Source of the DNA: Candidatus Apopatosoma intestinale
GTDB taxonomy: Bacteria > Bacillota > Clostridia > Oscillospirales > CAG-272
DNA length: 16,819 nucleotides
Assembly (NCBI GenBank): GCA_003524145.1
Contig: DODZ01000030.1
Location: 1-16,819 of the forward strand
Direction of reading: 5' to 3'
Shown here: positions 6,618-13,660 of the stretch, in pieces
Layout of the letters: each line of letters starts with the position of its first letter
Position numbering within the stretch: the stretch's first letter is position 1
Made by a program: the position numbers and the translations under genes
Notes under the pieces: generated by a model
Database searches by the model: none
Seen by the model: only the letters and a program-made list of their open reading frames with translations
Told to the model about the DNA's origin: nothing

Positions 6618-8018
6618 TCAGTTCATTTTGTAGGTTGTGCCTGTAGGACTGTCGATGAGCGTAATGCCCATCGCGGCAAGCTCGTTTCTTATAGCGTCTG
6701 CCTTGGCATAATCCTTCTGCTTCTTTGCCTCGGCGCGCTCGGCTATTTTATCGAGTATGAAGCCGTGATTTTTGGGGAAAACCTCGTCCTCCTTTTCCTC
6801 GGGCTTCGTCAGGTCGAGGGAGAGCACGCGGTCATAATCCTCGATTATCGCAAATTTCGTCGCGTCGCCGGTATCGAGCTTGAGCGCGTCATAAACGGCG
6901 GTCAGCCCGAGCGATGTATTCAGGTCATAGCTCATCTTATCGATGAAATCCGCTCTCGCGGCGTCAAAAACGGCTTTGTCCACCTCGCCGTCTCTGCCGA
7001 GCGAGGAAACCTTCTTGCGCAGCTTCGTATATGCGGCGCTTGCGTTGTCCAGCGCCTCATAGCTGAAGGTGAGCGGCTTGCGGTAATGCGACTGCAGGCA
7101 GAAAAGCCTGTATGCGAGCGGGTTGTAGCCCTTGCTCTCCAGCAGAGAAACGGTGAGAAATTCGCCCTTGGATTTGCTCATCTTGCCCGTTTCGTCATTG
7201 AGATGCTGAACATGAAACCAGTAGTTGCACCATTTGTGGCCGAAGTAGGCTTCGCTTTGAGCTATTTCGTTTGTATGATGCGGGAATATATTGTCCACGC
7301 CGCCGCAGTGGATATCGAGATATTCGCCGAGATATTTTGCCGAGATGCCCGAGCATTCGATATGCCAGCCGGGATAGCCGACTCCCCACGGGCTTTCCCA
7401 TTTCAGCTCCTGCGAATCGAATTTCGATTTTGTGAACCACAGCACGAAATCGCTCTTGTTCTTTTTGTTTGTGTCCTCGTCCACATCGTCGCGCACGCCT
7501 ACTTTGAGTTCTTCATTATTGTGACCGGAGAGGGCATAGTAATCGTTTGCCTTCGATGTGTCGAAGTAGACATTTCCCTCGGCAAGATAGGCATAGCCCT
7601 TGTCAAGCAGGGTCTGCACCATCTCGATGAATGTATCAATGCAGCTTGTCGCGGGGACGACAATCTCCGGCTTCTTTATATTGAGCTTGTCGCAGTCGGA
7701 GAAGAATGCGTCGGTATAATATTTTGCTATCTCGAGCACGGTTTTGTGCTCGCGCTTTGCGCCCTTGAGCATTTTGTCTTCGCCAGTGTCGCCGTCGCTT
7801 GAGAGATGACCGACATCGGTGATGTTCATGGCGCGCTTTACATCATAGCCGTAGTAGCCGAGAAATTTCTCGAGTACATCCTCCATGATATATGTGCGCA
7901 GATTGCCTATATGCGCGAAGTGATAGACTGTGGGTCCGCAGGTATACATGCGGACGGTTTTTCCGTCATGCGGGATAAATTCCTCTATCTGCTTTGTAAG
8001 TGTATTATAGAGCTTCAT
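6618..8018 (-). CDS. cysS: Cysteinyl-tRNA synthetase
   Basis: A class I aminoacyl-tRNA synthetase that charges tRNA-Cys; 466 aa is the usual length. Visible are the zinc ligands C27 (YTCGPTVY), C222 (HIECSG), H247 and E251 (HHTNE), the HIGH-type motif HIGN at 36-39 and KMSKS at 279-283. The start at 8018 is chosen because MKLYNTLTKQ is the conserved N-terminus and AGGAAGGA lies upstream. The frame remains open to 8132, but that portion is the T-box leader RNA and not protein. It is the first gene of an operon with rimO and the GNAT gene. Confidence 0.96.
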   Translation of the reverse strand: MKLYNTLTKQIEEFIPHDGKTVRMYTCGPTVYHFAHIGNLRTYIMEDVLEKFLGYYGYDVKRAMNITDVGHLSSDGDTGEDKMLKGAKREHKTVLEIAKYYTDAFFSDCDKLNIKKPEIVVPATSCIDTFIEMVQTLLDKGYAYLAEGNVYFDTSKANDYYALSGHNNEELKVGVRDDVDEDTNKKNKSDFVLWFTKSKFDSQELKWESPWGVGYPGWHIECSGISAKYLGEYLDIHCGGVDNIFPHHTNEIAQSEAYFGHKWCNYWFHVQHLNDETGKMSKSKGEFLTVSLLESKGYNPLAYRLFCLQSHYRKPLTFSYEALDNASAAYTKLRKKVSSLGRDGEVDKAVFDAARADFIDKMSYDLNTSLGLTAVYDALKLDTGDATKFAIIEDYDRVLSLDLTKPEEKEDEVFPKNHGFILDKIAERAEAKKQKDYAKADAIRNELAAMGITLIDSPTGTTYKMN

Positions 8019-8055
8019 GGTAAAATTTTTCCTTCCTCTTTCTGTTTTTGCAAAG

Positions 8056-8096
8056 AAAAGCAAAACGCCCCTGCCGGCATTATTGCCGACAGAGGC
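8056..8096 (-). terminator. Attenuator (terminator) hairpin of the cysS T-box
   Basis: A 12-bp stem GCCTCTGTCGGC / GCCGGCAGGGGC (two G-U pairs), loop AATAAT, followed by GTTTTGCTTTTC. Its 5' arm contains the CTCTG that otherwise closes the antiterminator, so the two structures exclude each other. Confidence 0.88.
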
Positions 8097-8265
8097 GAAA
8101 AATCGCGGTTCCACTCTGCTTTTGTAGCTCATTTTCCCTTAACGCGGGAAACGGATGCGTTTTTGACGCATCGGCTCGCAGGCGCAGCCGCCGGCAGTGA
8201 TATGCGCGCGCAGCTTTCAGCCGATGACTCCGCTCTCTTTTGGTAGCATATCGCTTTTATCCGAC
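8056..8265 (-). promoter_or_regulatory. T-box riboswitch, probably tRNA-Cys responsive, upstream of cysS
   Basis: Minus-strand leader with the expected order of elements. The base of stem I is GTCGG/CCGGC, then GATATGC/GCATATC, with an AGAGAG motif in the 5' arm. The specifier-loop region ACTGCC contains the Cys codon TGC at 8194-8196. Next come hairpins GATGCGT/ACGCATC and TTTCCC/GGGAAA. The antiterminator at 8092-8118 is CAGAG, bulge TGGAACC, GCG, loop ATTTTT, CGC, CTCTG. The T-box core GTGGAACCGCG is at 8104-8114. The overlapping terminator is described separately. Uncharged tRNA-Cys should favour the antiterminator and switch on cysS-rimO-GNAT. The specifier assignment is by inspection. 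Confidence 0.9.
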
Positions 8266-8319
8266 TTTTTCCTGTTCATTGCCGTGATTTATTTTTTATT
8301 TATACGCTTATGTATACGC

Positions 8320-9891
8320 TTATGCGCGGGGACCTGCGTTTACGATGTTCTCGGGCATATCTTTGTACTTCTTGAAGTTCTCGTGGAATTTCTCTGCGAG
8401 AGACTTTGCGGAAGCCTCGTAAGCTGCCTTGTCTTTCCATACATTTCTGGGATCGAGGATCTCATCGGGTACATTCGGGCAGGTCTTGGGAACATATACG
8501 TTGAAGATGGGGTCGAGTGTGTATTCAACATCGTCGAGCTCGCCTGCGAGTGCCGCAGAAACCATGGCACGCGTATATTTGAGCTTCATTCTCGGAACAT
8601 CGCCTGCCTTGCCGCCGCACCAGCCGGTATTTACAAGGAATACATTAGCGCCTGTTTCCTTCAGCTTCTCACCGAGCATTGTAGCATAAACACTCGGATT
8701 GAGCGGGAAGAAAGGAGCACCGAAGAGCGTGGAGAATGTTGTAACAGGCTCTGTGATGCCGCGCTCTGTGCCCGCAAGCTTGGAGGTGTAACCGGAAACG
8801 AAGTGGTACATAGCCATATCGTTGTCAAGCTTTGCGATGGGAGGAAGAACGCCGAAAGCATCTGCCGTGAGGAAGATGATCGTCTTGGGCTGACCGCCTA
8901 CGCCGGGGATAGCGGCATTGGGGATATAGTTTATCGGGTAGCCTGCGCGTGTGTTTTCTGTGAGAGAGCCGTCATCGTAATCGGGCTTGCCGTTTTCGTC
9001 GATGATAACATTCTCGAGAAGAGAACCGAATTTGATAGCGTTGTATATTTCAGGCTCATGCTCTTCCTTGAGGTTGATGCACTTTGCATAGCAGCCGCCC
9101 TCGATATTGAAGATACCGTCTGCCGACCAGCCGTGCTCGTCATCACCGATGAGCTTTCTTGCGGGGTCTGCGGAGAGCGTTGTCTTGCCCGTGCCGGAGA
9201 GACCGAAGAATACGGCGGAGTCACCTGCTTCGCCGATATTTGCGGAGCAGTGCATGGAGAGAAGCCCCTGCTTGGGAAGAACATAGTTCATAACGGAGAA
9301 TACGCTCTTCTTTATTTCGCCGGAATACTGGCTTCCCGCGATGAGAACGAGGTGAGCCTCATAGTCGATGGCGATGAGCGCCTCGCTGTGAGTACCGTCA
9401 ACCTCGGGGATGCACTTGAAGCCCGGAGCCGCGATTATTTCAAAATCGGGAGTGTATGTTTCAAGCTCTTCCTCTGTGGGGCGGATAAGAAGCTGGTGGA
9501 TGAAGAGATTTTGGGAAGCAAGCTCGTTTACTATGCGGAATTTCTTTGTGTATTTAGGGTCTGCACCTGCAAAACCGTCAAATACATAGAGCTCCTTATT
9601 CTGGAGATATGCGAGCATTTTTGCCTTGATGGCATCGAATTTTTCCTTTGATATCGGTCTGTTTATCTTGCCCCAGTAGATATCGTCGTGTACTGCGGGA
9701 GTATCAACGATGAACTTATCCTCGGGGGAACGACCCGTATACTTGCCTGTCTTAACGACAAGCGCGCCTGTATCGGAAAGAACGCCCTCACCGTTTGCAA
9801 GAGCCTTTTCCGTAAGAGCCGCGGGGCTGAGGTTGCGATAAACCTTGCCGTCGCCGGCTATTCCGAGTTCAATGGGTTCGATTTCTCTCAT
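8320..9891 (-). CDS. pckA: Phosphoenolpyruvate carboxykinase (ATP)
   Basis: Interconverts oxaloacetate + ATP with phosphoenolpyruvate + CO2 + ADP. In fermenting gut Clostridia it often runs in the CO2-fixing, ATP-forming direction (family knowledge). The protein is 524 aa, as usual for the ATP-type enzyme. Landmarks are GKYTGRSPEDKF (49-60, substrate arginine), YSGEIKKS (189-196), the kinase-1a P-loop GLSGTGKT (230-237), the metal-binding IGDDEHGW (248-255), and NTGWCGGKAG further on. The start at 9891 is set by AGGAGG 9 bases upstream; the longer open frame to 9927 would include the ribosome site. It has its own promoter and is transcribed towards the cysS T-box. Confidence 0.96.
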   Translation of the reverse strand: MREIEPIELGIAGDGKVYRNLSPAALTEKALANGEGVLSDTGALVVKTGKYTGRSPEDKFIVDTPAVHDDIYWGKINRPISKEKFDAIKAKMLAYLQNKELYVFDGFAGADPKYTKKFRIVNELASQNLFIHQLLIRPTEEELETYTPDFEIIAAPGFKCIPEVDGTHSEALIAIDYEAHLVLIAGSQYSGEIKKSVFSVMNYVLPKQGLLSMHCSANIGEAGDSAVFFGLSGTGKTTLSADPARKLIGDDEHGWSADGIFNIEGGCYAKCINLKEEHEPEIYNAIKFGSLLENVIIDENGKPDYDDGSLTENTRAGYPINYIPNAAIPGVGGQPKTIIFLTADAFGVLPPIAKLDNDMAMYHFVSGYTSKLAGTERGITEPVTTFSTLFGAPFFPLNPSVYATMLGEKLKETGANVFLVNTGWCGGKAGDVPRMKLKYTRAMVSAALAGELDDVEYTLDPIFNVYVPKTCPNVPDEILDPRNVWKDKAAYEASAKSLAEKFHENFKKYKDMPENIVNAGPRA

Positions 9892-9960
9892 AAATAATTT
9901 CCTCCTCGGCGGGTTATCATTTTGCAAAAAACCAATCTTCCGCCTTATAATTACTTTTCG

Positions 9961-9989
9961 ATTATATCACACAAAATCGGAATTGTAAA
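9961..9989 (-). promoter_or_regulatory. Sigma-A promoter for pckA
   Basis: Minus strand TTTACA (9984-9989), 17-base spacer, TATAAT (9961-9966). The predicted leader is about 60 bases. Of the remaining bases up to 10247, I see no clear plus-strand promoter for the divergent gene. Confidence 0.85.
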
Positions 9990-10247
9990 TAGCTTTAATG
10001 TAAAAAATCAAGAAAGTTAACATAGCGTTCATACGCGCATGACAAGGCGGAGTGCTTTTCGGTGATGAAAATTACGGCAGAAAAAAAGCATAAAGACGCA
10101 CGGCTTTTTATTCCTCCGAAATCAACACGCTCCAAATACACGTTTCTCCGGCAAGCGCAAAGAGATTTTTCGCGTGCGGGCAAATTCTTGAATAAAAGCT
10201 TCCCCAAGCGAGGAAAAATATACTACAGAAAAAAGGAGGATGATTTC

Positions 10248-12509
10248 ATGAATAAAATAAAGGCGGTTATACTTGCGGGCGGCGCAGGGACGCGACTTTC
10301 TCCCGTCACCGCCGCAATGCCGAAGCCGCTTGTTCCCATCATGGGTAAGCCTGCCGTGGCAAGAACGCTTGCGCTCCTGCGCAGAAACGGCATTACAAGC
10401 GCGCTTGTAACGCTCGGCTACATGGCGGACGATATGGAAAGATACTTTTCGGAGCATGGCGCAGAAGGCGTTTCTCTGCGGATATTCCGCGAAAGTACGC
10501 CGCTCGGAACGGCGGGCGCACTTCCCGCCATAGCCGATGAGCTCGATGATACCTTTATCGTAATAAGTGCCGATGCCGTATGTGACTTTAATCTTTCGGC
10601 GGCAATGGATTTTCACCGTGCAAAGGGAGCCGCGGCGACTCTTCTCACAACAAAAAGCAAAGCACCAACGGAATTCGGCTGCGTCAGCTACGGACGTGAC
10701 GGGCTGATAACGCATTTTGCCGAAAAGCCGACATGGCGCTATGTGACCGACAACAAGATAAATACGGGAATATATATTCTTGAAAAAAATATTATTTCCA
10801 TGATTTCCGCAGGTGTGGCAACGGATTTTTCGCGCGATCTTTTCCCGCTTCTTCTCGGAAAAATATATGCTTATGAAGCAAAAGGATACTGGCGCGATAT
10901 CGGAAGCCTCGACAGATATTATGCCTGCAACCGCGATGCGCTCTGCGGCAAAATAGGCGGCATTGACGGCTCGGCTTATTATATCGGAGAAAAAACGCAT
11001 GTTGCCGAAAGTGCCGCAATTACCGACGGAACCGTTATAGGCTCGGCTTGCCGTATAGGCGAGCGTGCCGTGATAAACAAAGCCATACTCATGGATGGCG
11101 TGACTGTCGAAGCCGGCGCCGTGACAGAATATGCGATAATCTGCCGCGGCGTTTTCATAGGCGCAGGCGCAAAGATAAGCCGCGGCTGTGTCATAGGAGA
11201 GGGCGCCGTGATAAAAGAGGGGACAGTCGTTCCCGAAAAAACAAAATTGCCTCGTGCAAGCACACTAAGTAAGGAGAATATAATAATGGATGAAAAGATC
11301 TTTTCTTCCGGCAGTGATAAATTTTTCACGGAATCGGGCATTGCGGGAAGTATACATTCGGAAATAAGCCCGCGATTCTGCACGGCATACGGGGCGGCAC
11401 TGGGCAGATATTTCGGTGACCGCGGCGTATTTTGCAGTGACGGGAGCGCCGAGGGAAGACTTGCTTATCGCTTTATCATGGGCGGCGCACAGGCGACGGG
11501 CACTACAGTCACCGACTGCGGAGAGGGCTTTCTTTCGCTGCTTTCGTTTGCCGCTTCGTCAGGCGGATTTGACTTCGGCGTGTACGCAAAGCATCTCGGC
11601 GACGGCTATTGCAGAATTTATGTCTGCGATAAATTCGGCACGCTTATCGGAATGAAAAATTCGCGTGCGCTCATGCGCGAGATGGCTTCTTCCGATTTCG
11701 GCGTGACCGTCGGCGCTTATCTTGCCGCCGATTACCGCGATAAATATGCGGCTTTTCTCTCGGCAAGCTGTAAAACGCTCGAGGGAATGAAAATAACCGT
11801 GCCGGATACGGCGGCAATGCGTTTTTTTGCCATGGCGGCGGGCAGGCTCGGTGCTTCCGTCGGCTTCGGCATAAAAAACGAGATAGCGCGCGGGCGGATT
11901 TTCGTTGATGCGGATGACGATATGGGCTTTGAGATAGCATATGCCTCGCCCGACGGCACATATGTGCTTATCGACAGGTGGCATGCCGTGGCGGCACTTA
12001 TGCAGAATGATATCGCAAGGGGAGAGACGAATATTTATCTGCCGTCGGATGCGCCGCGTTCGCTTTTTGATATGGCGGAGAGGCTCGGCGCTCACGCGGA
12101 AAAATATGGCGATTTTCTGCATGGGGAAAATGCCGGCGAAAACGACCGTATGCGCGCCGCGGGACAGCTCTGGCAGGATGATATGCTGCTTGCGCTCTCT
12201 TATCTTTCGCTTGCCGATGAAAATACGGTTTTCCCGAAACTTCGAGAGGATGAGAGCTTTTTTGTGGCGGAAGAAAGCTATGACTGCGGAAATGAGAGCG
12301 CGGCGGAGATAATCGCTTCGCTTTGCGAACACGGAGCCGGACGCAGAAACGGCACGGTCACATTGCGCTATGACAGCGGCACGGCATATGTGTGCGCGAC
12401 AGGCGAGAATGAACTCGTTCTGCGCGCCGAGGCAGAAACGGAAAATGCCGCTCACCTCACGATGGAATATACGAAAAACGGTATCCGCGAGGTGATAAAA
12501 GTGAAATGA
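10248..12509 (+). CDS. Fusion: sugar-1-phosphate nucleotidyltransferase + left-handed beta-helix + phosphomutase-like domain (753 aa)
   Basis: Residues 1-235 are a nucleotidyltransferase domain with the GGAGTRLSPVTAAMPKPLVP signature (11-30), STPLGTAGAL (83-92), the metal-site SADAVCD (108-113) and INTGIYILE. Residues 240-335 are hexapeptide (left-handed beta-helix) repeats such as GTVIGSACRIGERAVI. Residues 347-753 resemble the alpha-phosphohexomutase fold, but the catalytic Ser-His-Asn-Pro is AKHLG (447-451) and the metal loop is DADDD (554-558) without the usual arginine. The enzyme probably makes an NDP-sugar (GDP-mannose or NDP-glucose type) for polysaccharide; the substrate is not resolvable. 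Such fusions are known as mannose-1-phosphate guanylyltransferase-like proteins. AAAGGAGG lies 8 bases before the ATG at 10248; the frame is open from 10062 but that part lacks a ribosome site. Confidence 0.9.
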   Translation: MNKIKAVILAGGAGTRLSPVTAAMPKPLVPIMGKPAVARTLALLRRNGITSALVTLGYMADDMERYFSEHGAEGVSLRIFRESTPLGTAGALPAIADELDDTFIVISADAVCDFNLSAAMDFHRAKGAAATLLTTKSKAPTEFGCVSYGRDGLITHFAEKPTWRYVTDNKINTGIYILEKNIISMISAGVATDFSRDLFPLLLGKIYAYEAKGYWRDIGSLDRYYACNRDALCGKIGGIDGSAYYIGEKTHVAESAAITDGTVIGSACRIGERAVINKAILMDGVTVEAGAVTEYAIICRGVFIGAGAKISRGCVIGEGAVIKEGTVVPEKTKLPRASTLSKENIIMDEKIFSSGSDKFFTESGIAGSIHSEISPRFCTAYGAALGRYFGDRGVFCSDGSAEGRLAYRFIMGGAQATGTTVTDCGEGFLSLLSFAASSGGFDFGVYAKHLGDGYCRIYVCDKFGTLIGMKNSRALMREMASSDFGVTVGAYLAADYRDKYAAFLSASCKTLEGMKITVPDTAAMRFFAMAAGRLGASVGFGIKNEIARGRIFVDADDDMGFEIAYASPDGTYVLIDRWHAVAALMQNDIARGETNIYLPSDAPRSLFDMAERLGAHAEKYGDFLHGENAGENDRMRAAGQLWQDDMLLALSYLSLADENTVFPKLREDESFFVAEESYDCGNESAAEIIASLCEHGAGRRNGTVTLRYDSGTAYVCATGENELVLRAEAETENAAHLTMEYTKNGIREVIKVK
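11271..11288 (+). promoter_or_regulatory. Possible internal translation start at the domain boundary
   Basis: AAGGAG (11271-11276), 9 bases, then an in-frame ATG at 11286 (Met347), exactly between the beta-helix domain and the phosphomutase-like domain. It looks like a retained ribosome site from a former gene boundary, or it permits a separate C-terminal product of about 407 residues. Confidence 0.45.
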
Positions 12510-12527
12510 GGCACCGCCTCATTTCAC
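12501..12527 (+). terminator. Hairpin overlapping the stop codon of the fusion gene
   Basis: A perfect 12-bp stem GTGAAATGAGGC, loop ACC, GCCTCATTTCAC, with the TGA stop inside the 5' arm. Only a weak T-run (ATTTG) follows, so it may be an mRNA 3' stabiliser rather than a true terminator. Confidence 0.55.
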
Positions 12528-12568
12528 ATTTGACAGCACTTGATTAAAGTTTTGCCGAGCCGCAATTA

Positions 12569-12600
12569 AAGTTTTCGCCCGCCTTTTTCTTAAAAGGCGG
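12569..12600 (+). repeat. Outer end of the right composite repeat unit
   Basis: Starts with AAGTTTTCGCCCGCCTTTTT, identical to the left unit's end (861-881, minus), and forms the 9-bp hairpin CCGCCTTTT-TCTT-AAAAGGCGG (12579-12600). Between it and module B copy 4 is another small hairpin, CCACCG-ACAG-CGGTGG. Confidence 0.65.
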
Positions 12601-12620
12601 TGTCGTCCACCGACAGCGGT

Positions 12621-12670
12621 GGGAATTGACACATACGCGGAGCGTGTGTGTCGGCGTCGCCGAGACTGGG
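12621..12670 (+). repeat. Module B, copy 4
   Basis: GGGAATTGACACATACGC, loop GGA, GCGTGTGTGT, then GTCGGCGTCGCCGAGACTGGG. It has TGGG on both sides. Relative to the copies with TATGC/GCATG stems, both arms have changed together (TACGC/GCGTG). Confidence 0.8.
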
Positions 12671-12673
12671 TAA

Positions 12674-12758
12674 GCACTCCGCAGAGTGCGAAATCTCCTT
12701 CTGGCGTTTTCTTTTTGATAGCTTTTTCTTTTGCGCCTGCTTCTGCAAAAGAAAAAGC
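12674..12758 (+). repeat. Modules E and D, copy 2
   Basis: The small hairpin GCACTC-CGCA-GAGTGC (12674-12689) is followed by GGCGTTTTCTTTTTGATA and the 14-bp hairpin GCTTTTTCTTTTGC / GCAAAAGAAAAAGC (12721-12758). The same order occurs, inverted, at 665-749. Confidence 0.78.
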
Positions 12759-12772
12759 GAGAAGAGCATCTG

Positions 12773-12820
12773 ATTTTTTCTTTTGGCTGTTGGCTGTACT
12801 TGGACTTTATCTTGTAGGGG
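12773..12820 (+). repeat. Module F, copy 2
   Basis: The T-rich lead and TACTTGGACTTTATCTTGTAGGGG run directly into module B copy 5. At this position the left composite unit has the 5' half of module A instead, so the two units differ by a module swap. Confidence 0.6.
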
Positions 12821-12868
12821 AATTGACACATATGCGGAGCATGTGTGTTGGCGTCGCCGAGACTGGGG
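12817..12868 (+). repeat. Module B, copy 5
   Basis: GGGGAATTGACACATATGC, loop GGA, GCATGTGTGT, then TGGCGTCGCCGAGACTGGGG. Its 3' side is joined to the 3' half of module A (12868-12904). Confidence 0.8.
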
Positions 12869-12904
12869 CAGAAGGTGGCAGCCGTAGGCTGACGGATGAG
12901 GTGT
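12868..12904 (+). repeat. Module A, copy 4 (3' half only)
   Basis: GCAGAAGGTGG, hairpin CAGCC-GTA-GGCTG, GACGGATGAGGTGT. The 5' half (GCCTTCTCC) is missing and replaced by module F. Confidence 0.75.
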
Positions 12905-13218
12905 CTTTTTTAGATAAAGCCACTTTTCTTTTATCGTACTTTTGCGTGACCAAAAGTACCAAAAGTCAGCAAAGAGAGCATTCCCCTCTCTTTGCGAACT
13001 CACTCCGCGTGCACGAGTTAGTCGCAAGAAGTAGTGCGTGGCAAGTGCGTGCGGTAAATGGCAGAGCGAAAGCCGAGAGTCTCGCGCTCTCCGCAATCTT
13101 AACCATACCACGCGTGCGAACATATCACACGAGAGAGCCGAGCAGATTCGTGCACGCATTGTCTGCACGCCCGCTATAAGTGCAAGGCGGGCGTGAATTT
13201 AGCCCGTGCGCTGACGAA
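12905..13218 (+). repeat. Module C, copy 2: structured non-coding repeat
   Basis: Same architecture as 228-552. Hairpin 12936-12959 is GTACTTTTG, loop CGTGAC, CAAAAGTAC. Hairpin 12969-12995 is GCAAAGAGAG / CTCTCTTTGC. A long-range 10-bp pairing joins 13007-13016 with 13148-13157 and encloses GCGTGG/CCACGC and AGAGCG/CGCTCT stems. The hairpin CACGCCCGC/GCGGGCGTG is near 13166-13195, and the end is CGCTGACG. Stretches such as GTGCACGAGTTAGTCGC and GCAGATTCGTGCACGCATTG are identical in all copies, while hairpin sequences vary. No open frame is shared by the three copies. Confidence 0.75.
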
Positions 13219-13234
13219 ATCAGGACATTTTGCC

Positions 13235-13336
13235 AGCCTTCTCCAGTGGGGAATTGACCGATTTGCGGAGCAAACGCGGTCGGCGTCGCCGAGACTGGGG
13301 CAGAAGGTGGCAGCCGTAGGCTGACGGATGAGGTGT
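13235..13336 (+). repeat. Module A, copy 5, interrupted by module B
   Basis: AGCCTTCTCCAGT, then module B (13248-13300), then GCAGAAGGTGG, CAGCC-GTA-GGCTG and GACGGATGAGGTGT. Compared with the uninterrupted copy at 156-206, B lies in the loop of the first hairpin and is bracketed by TGGGG on both sides, which resembles a short target duplication. Confidence 0.8.
13248..13300 (+). repeat. Module B, copy 6 (nested in module A)
   Basis: The stem is ACCG/CGGT plus TTTGC/GCAAA with loop GGA, followed by GTCGGCGTCGCCGAGACTGGGG. This is the ACCG-type B variant, also found nested in A at 591-643. Confidence 0.8.
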
Positions 13337-13649
13337 CTTTTTTAGATAAAGCGACTTTTCTTTTATCGTACTTTTGCGTGACCAAAAGTACCAAAAGTCA
13401 TTTAAGAGGATTTTCCTCCCTCTTAAAAAACACCTTCCGCGTGCACGAGTTAGTCGCGCGAGCCATGCGTGGCAAGTGCGTGCGGCAAAGGACAGAGCAA
13501 AAATCGGTAGTTTTGCGCTCCCCGCAATCTCATACTACCACGCGAGCGAACATAGCGCACGAAGAAGTCGAGCAGATTCGTGCACGCATTGTCTGCACGC
13601 CCGCATATAAATGTGTGGCGGGCGTGGGTCTGATACCTACGCTGACGGA
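13337..13649 (+). repeat. Module C, copy 3: structured non-coding repeat
   Basis: Same order of stems as copies 1 and 2: 13368-13391 (GTACTTTTG/CAAAAGTAC), 13401-13427 (TTTAAGAGG/CCTCTTAAA), long-range 13439-13448 with 13578-13587, and the CACGCCCGC/GCGGGCGTG hairpin near 13596-13626. It ends CGCTGACGG. The second hairpin shares essentially no sequence with the other copies but still forms 9 base pairs. Confidence 0.75.
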
Positions 13650-13660
13650 ATGGAAAGCAC

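Noticed and set aside
5251..6633. Plus-strand open frame of 460 codons
   Set aside because: Perfect shadow of rimO, which carries all six cluster cysteines.
8019..8132. Upstream extension of cysS by 38 residues
   Set aside because: This DNA is the T-box antiterminator and terminator; the conserved N-terminus begins at 8018.
8301..8324. Tandem 12-bp repeat TATACGCTTATG x2 at the pckA stop codon
   Set aside because: Only two units, and I could not fit promoter hexamers to it; probably a chance or minor duplication.
8197..9651. Plus-strand open frame of 484 codons
   Set aside because: Shadow of pckA and the T-box leader; no family resemblance.
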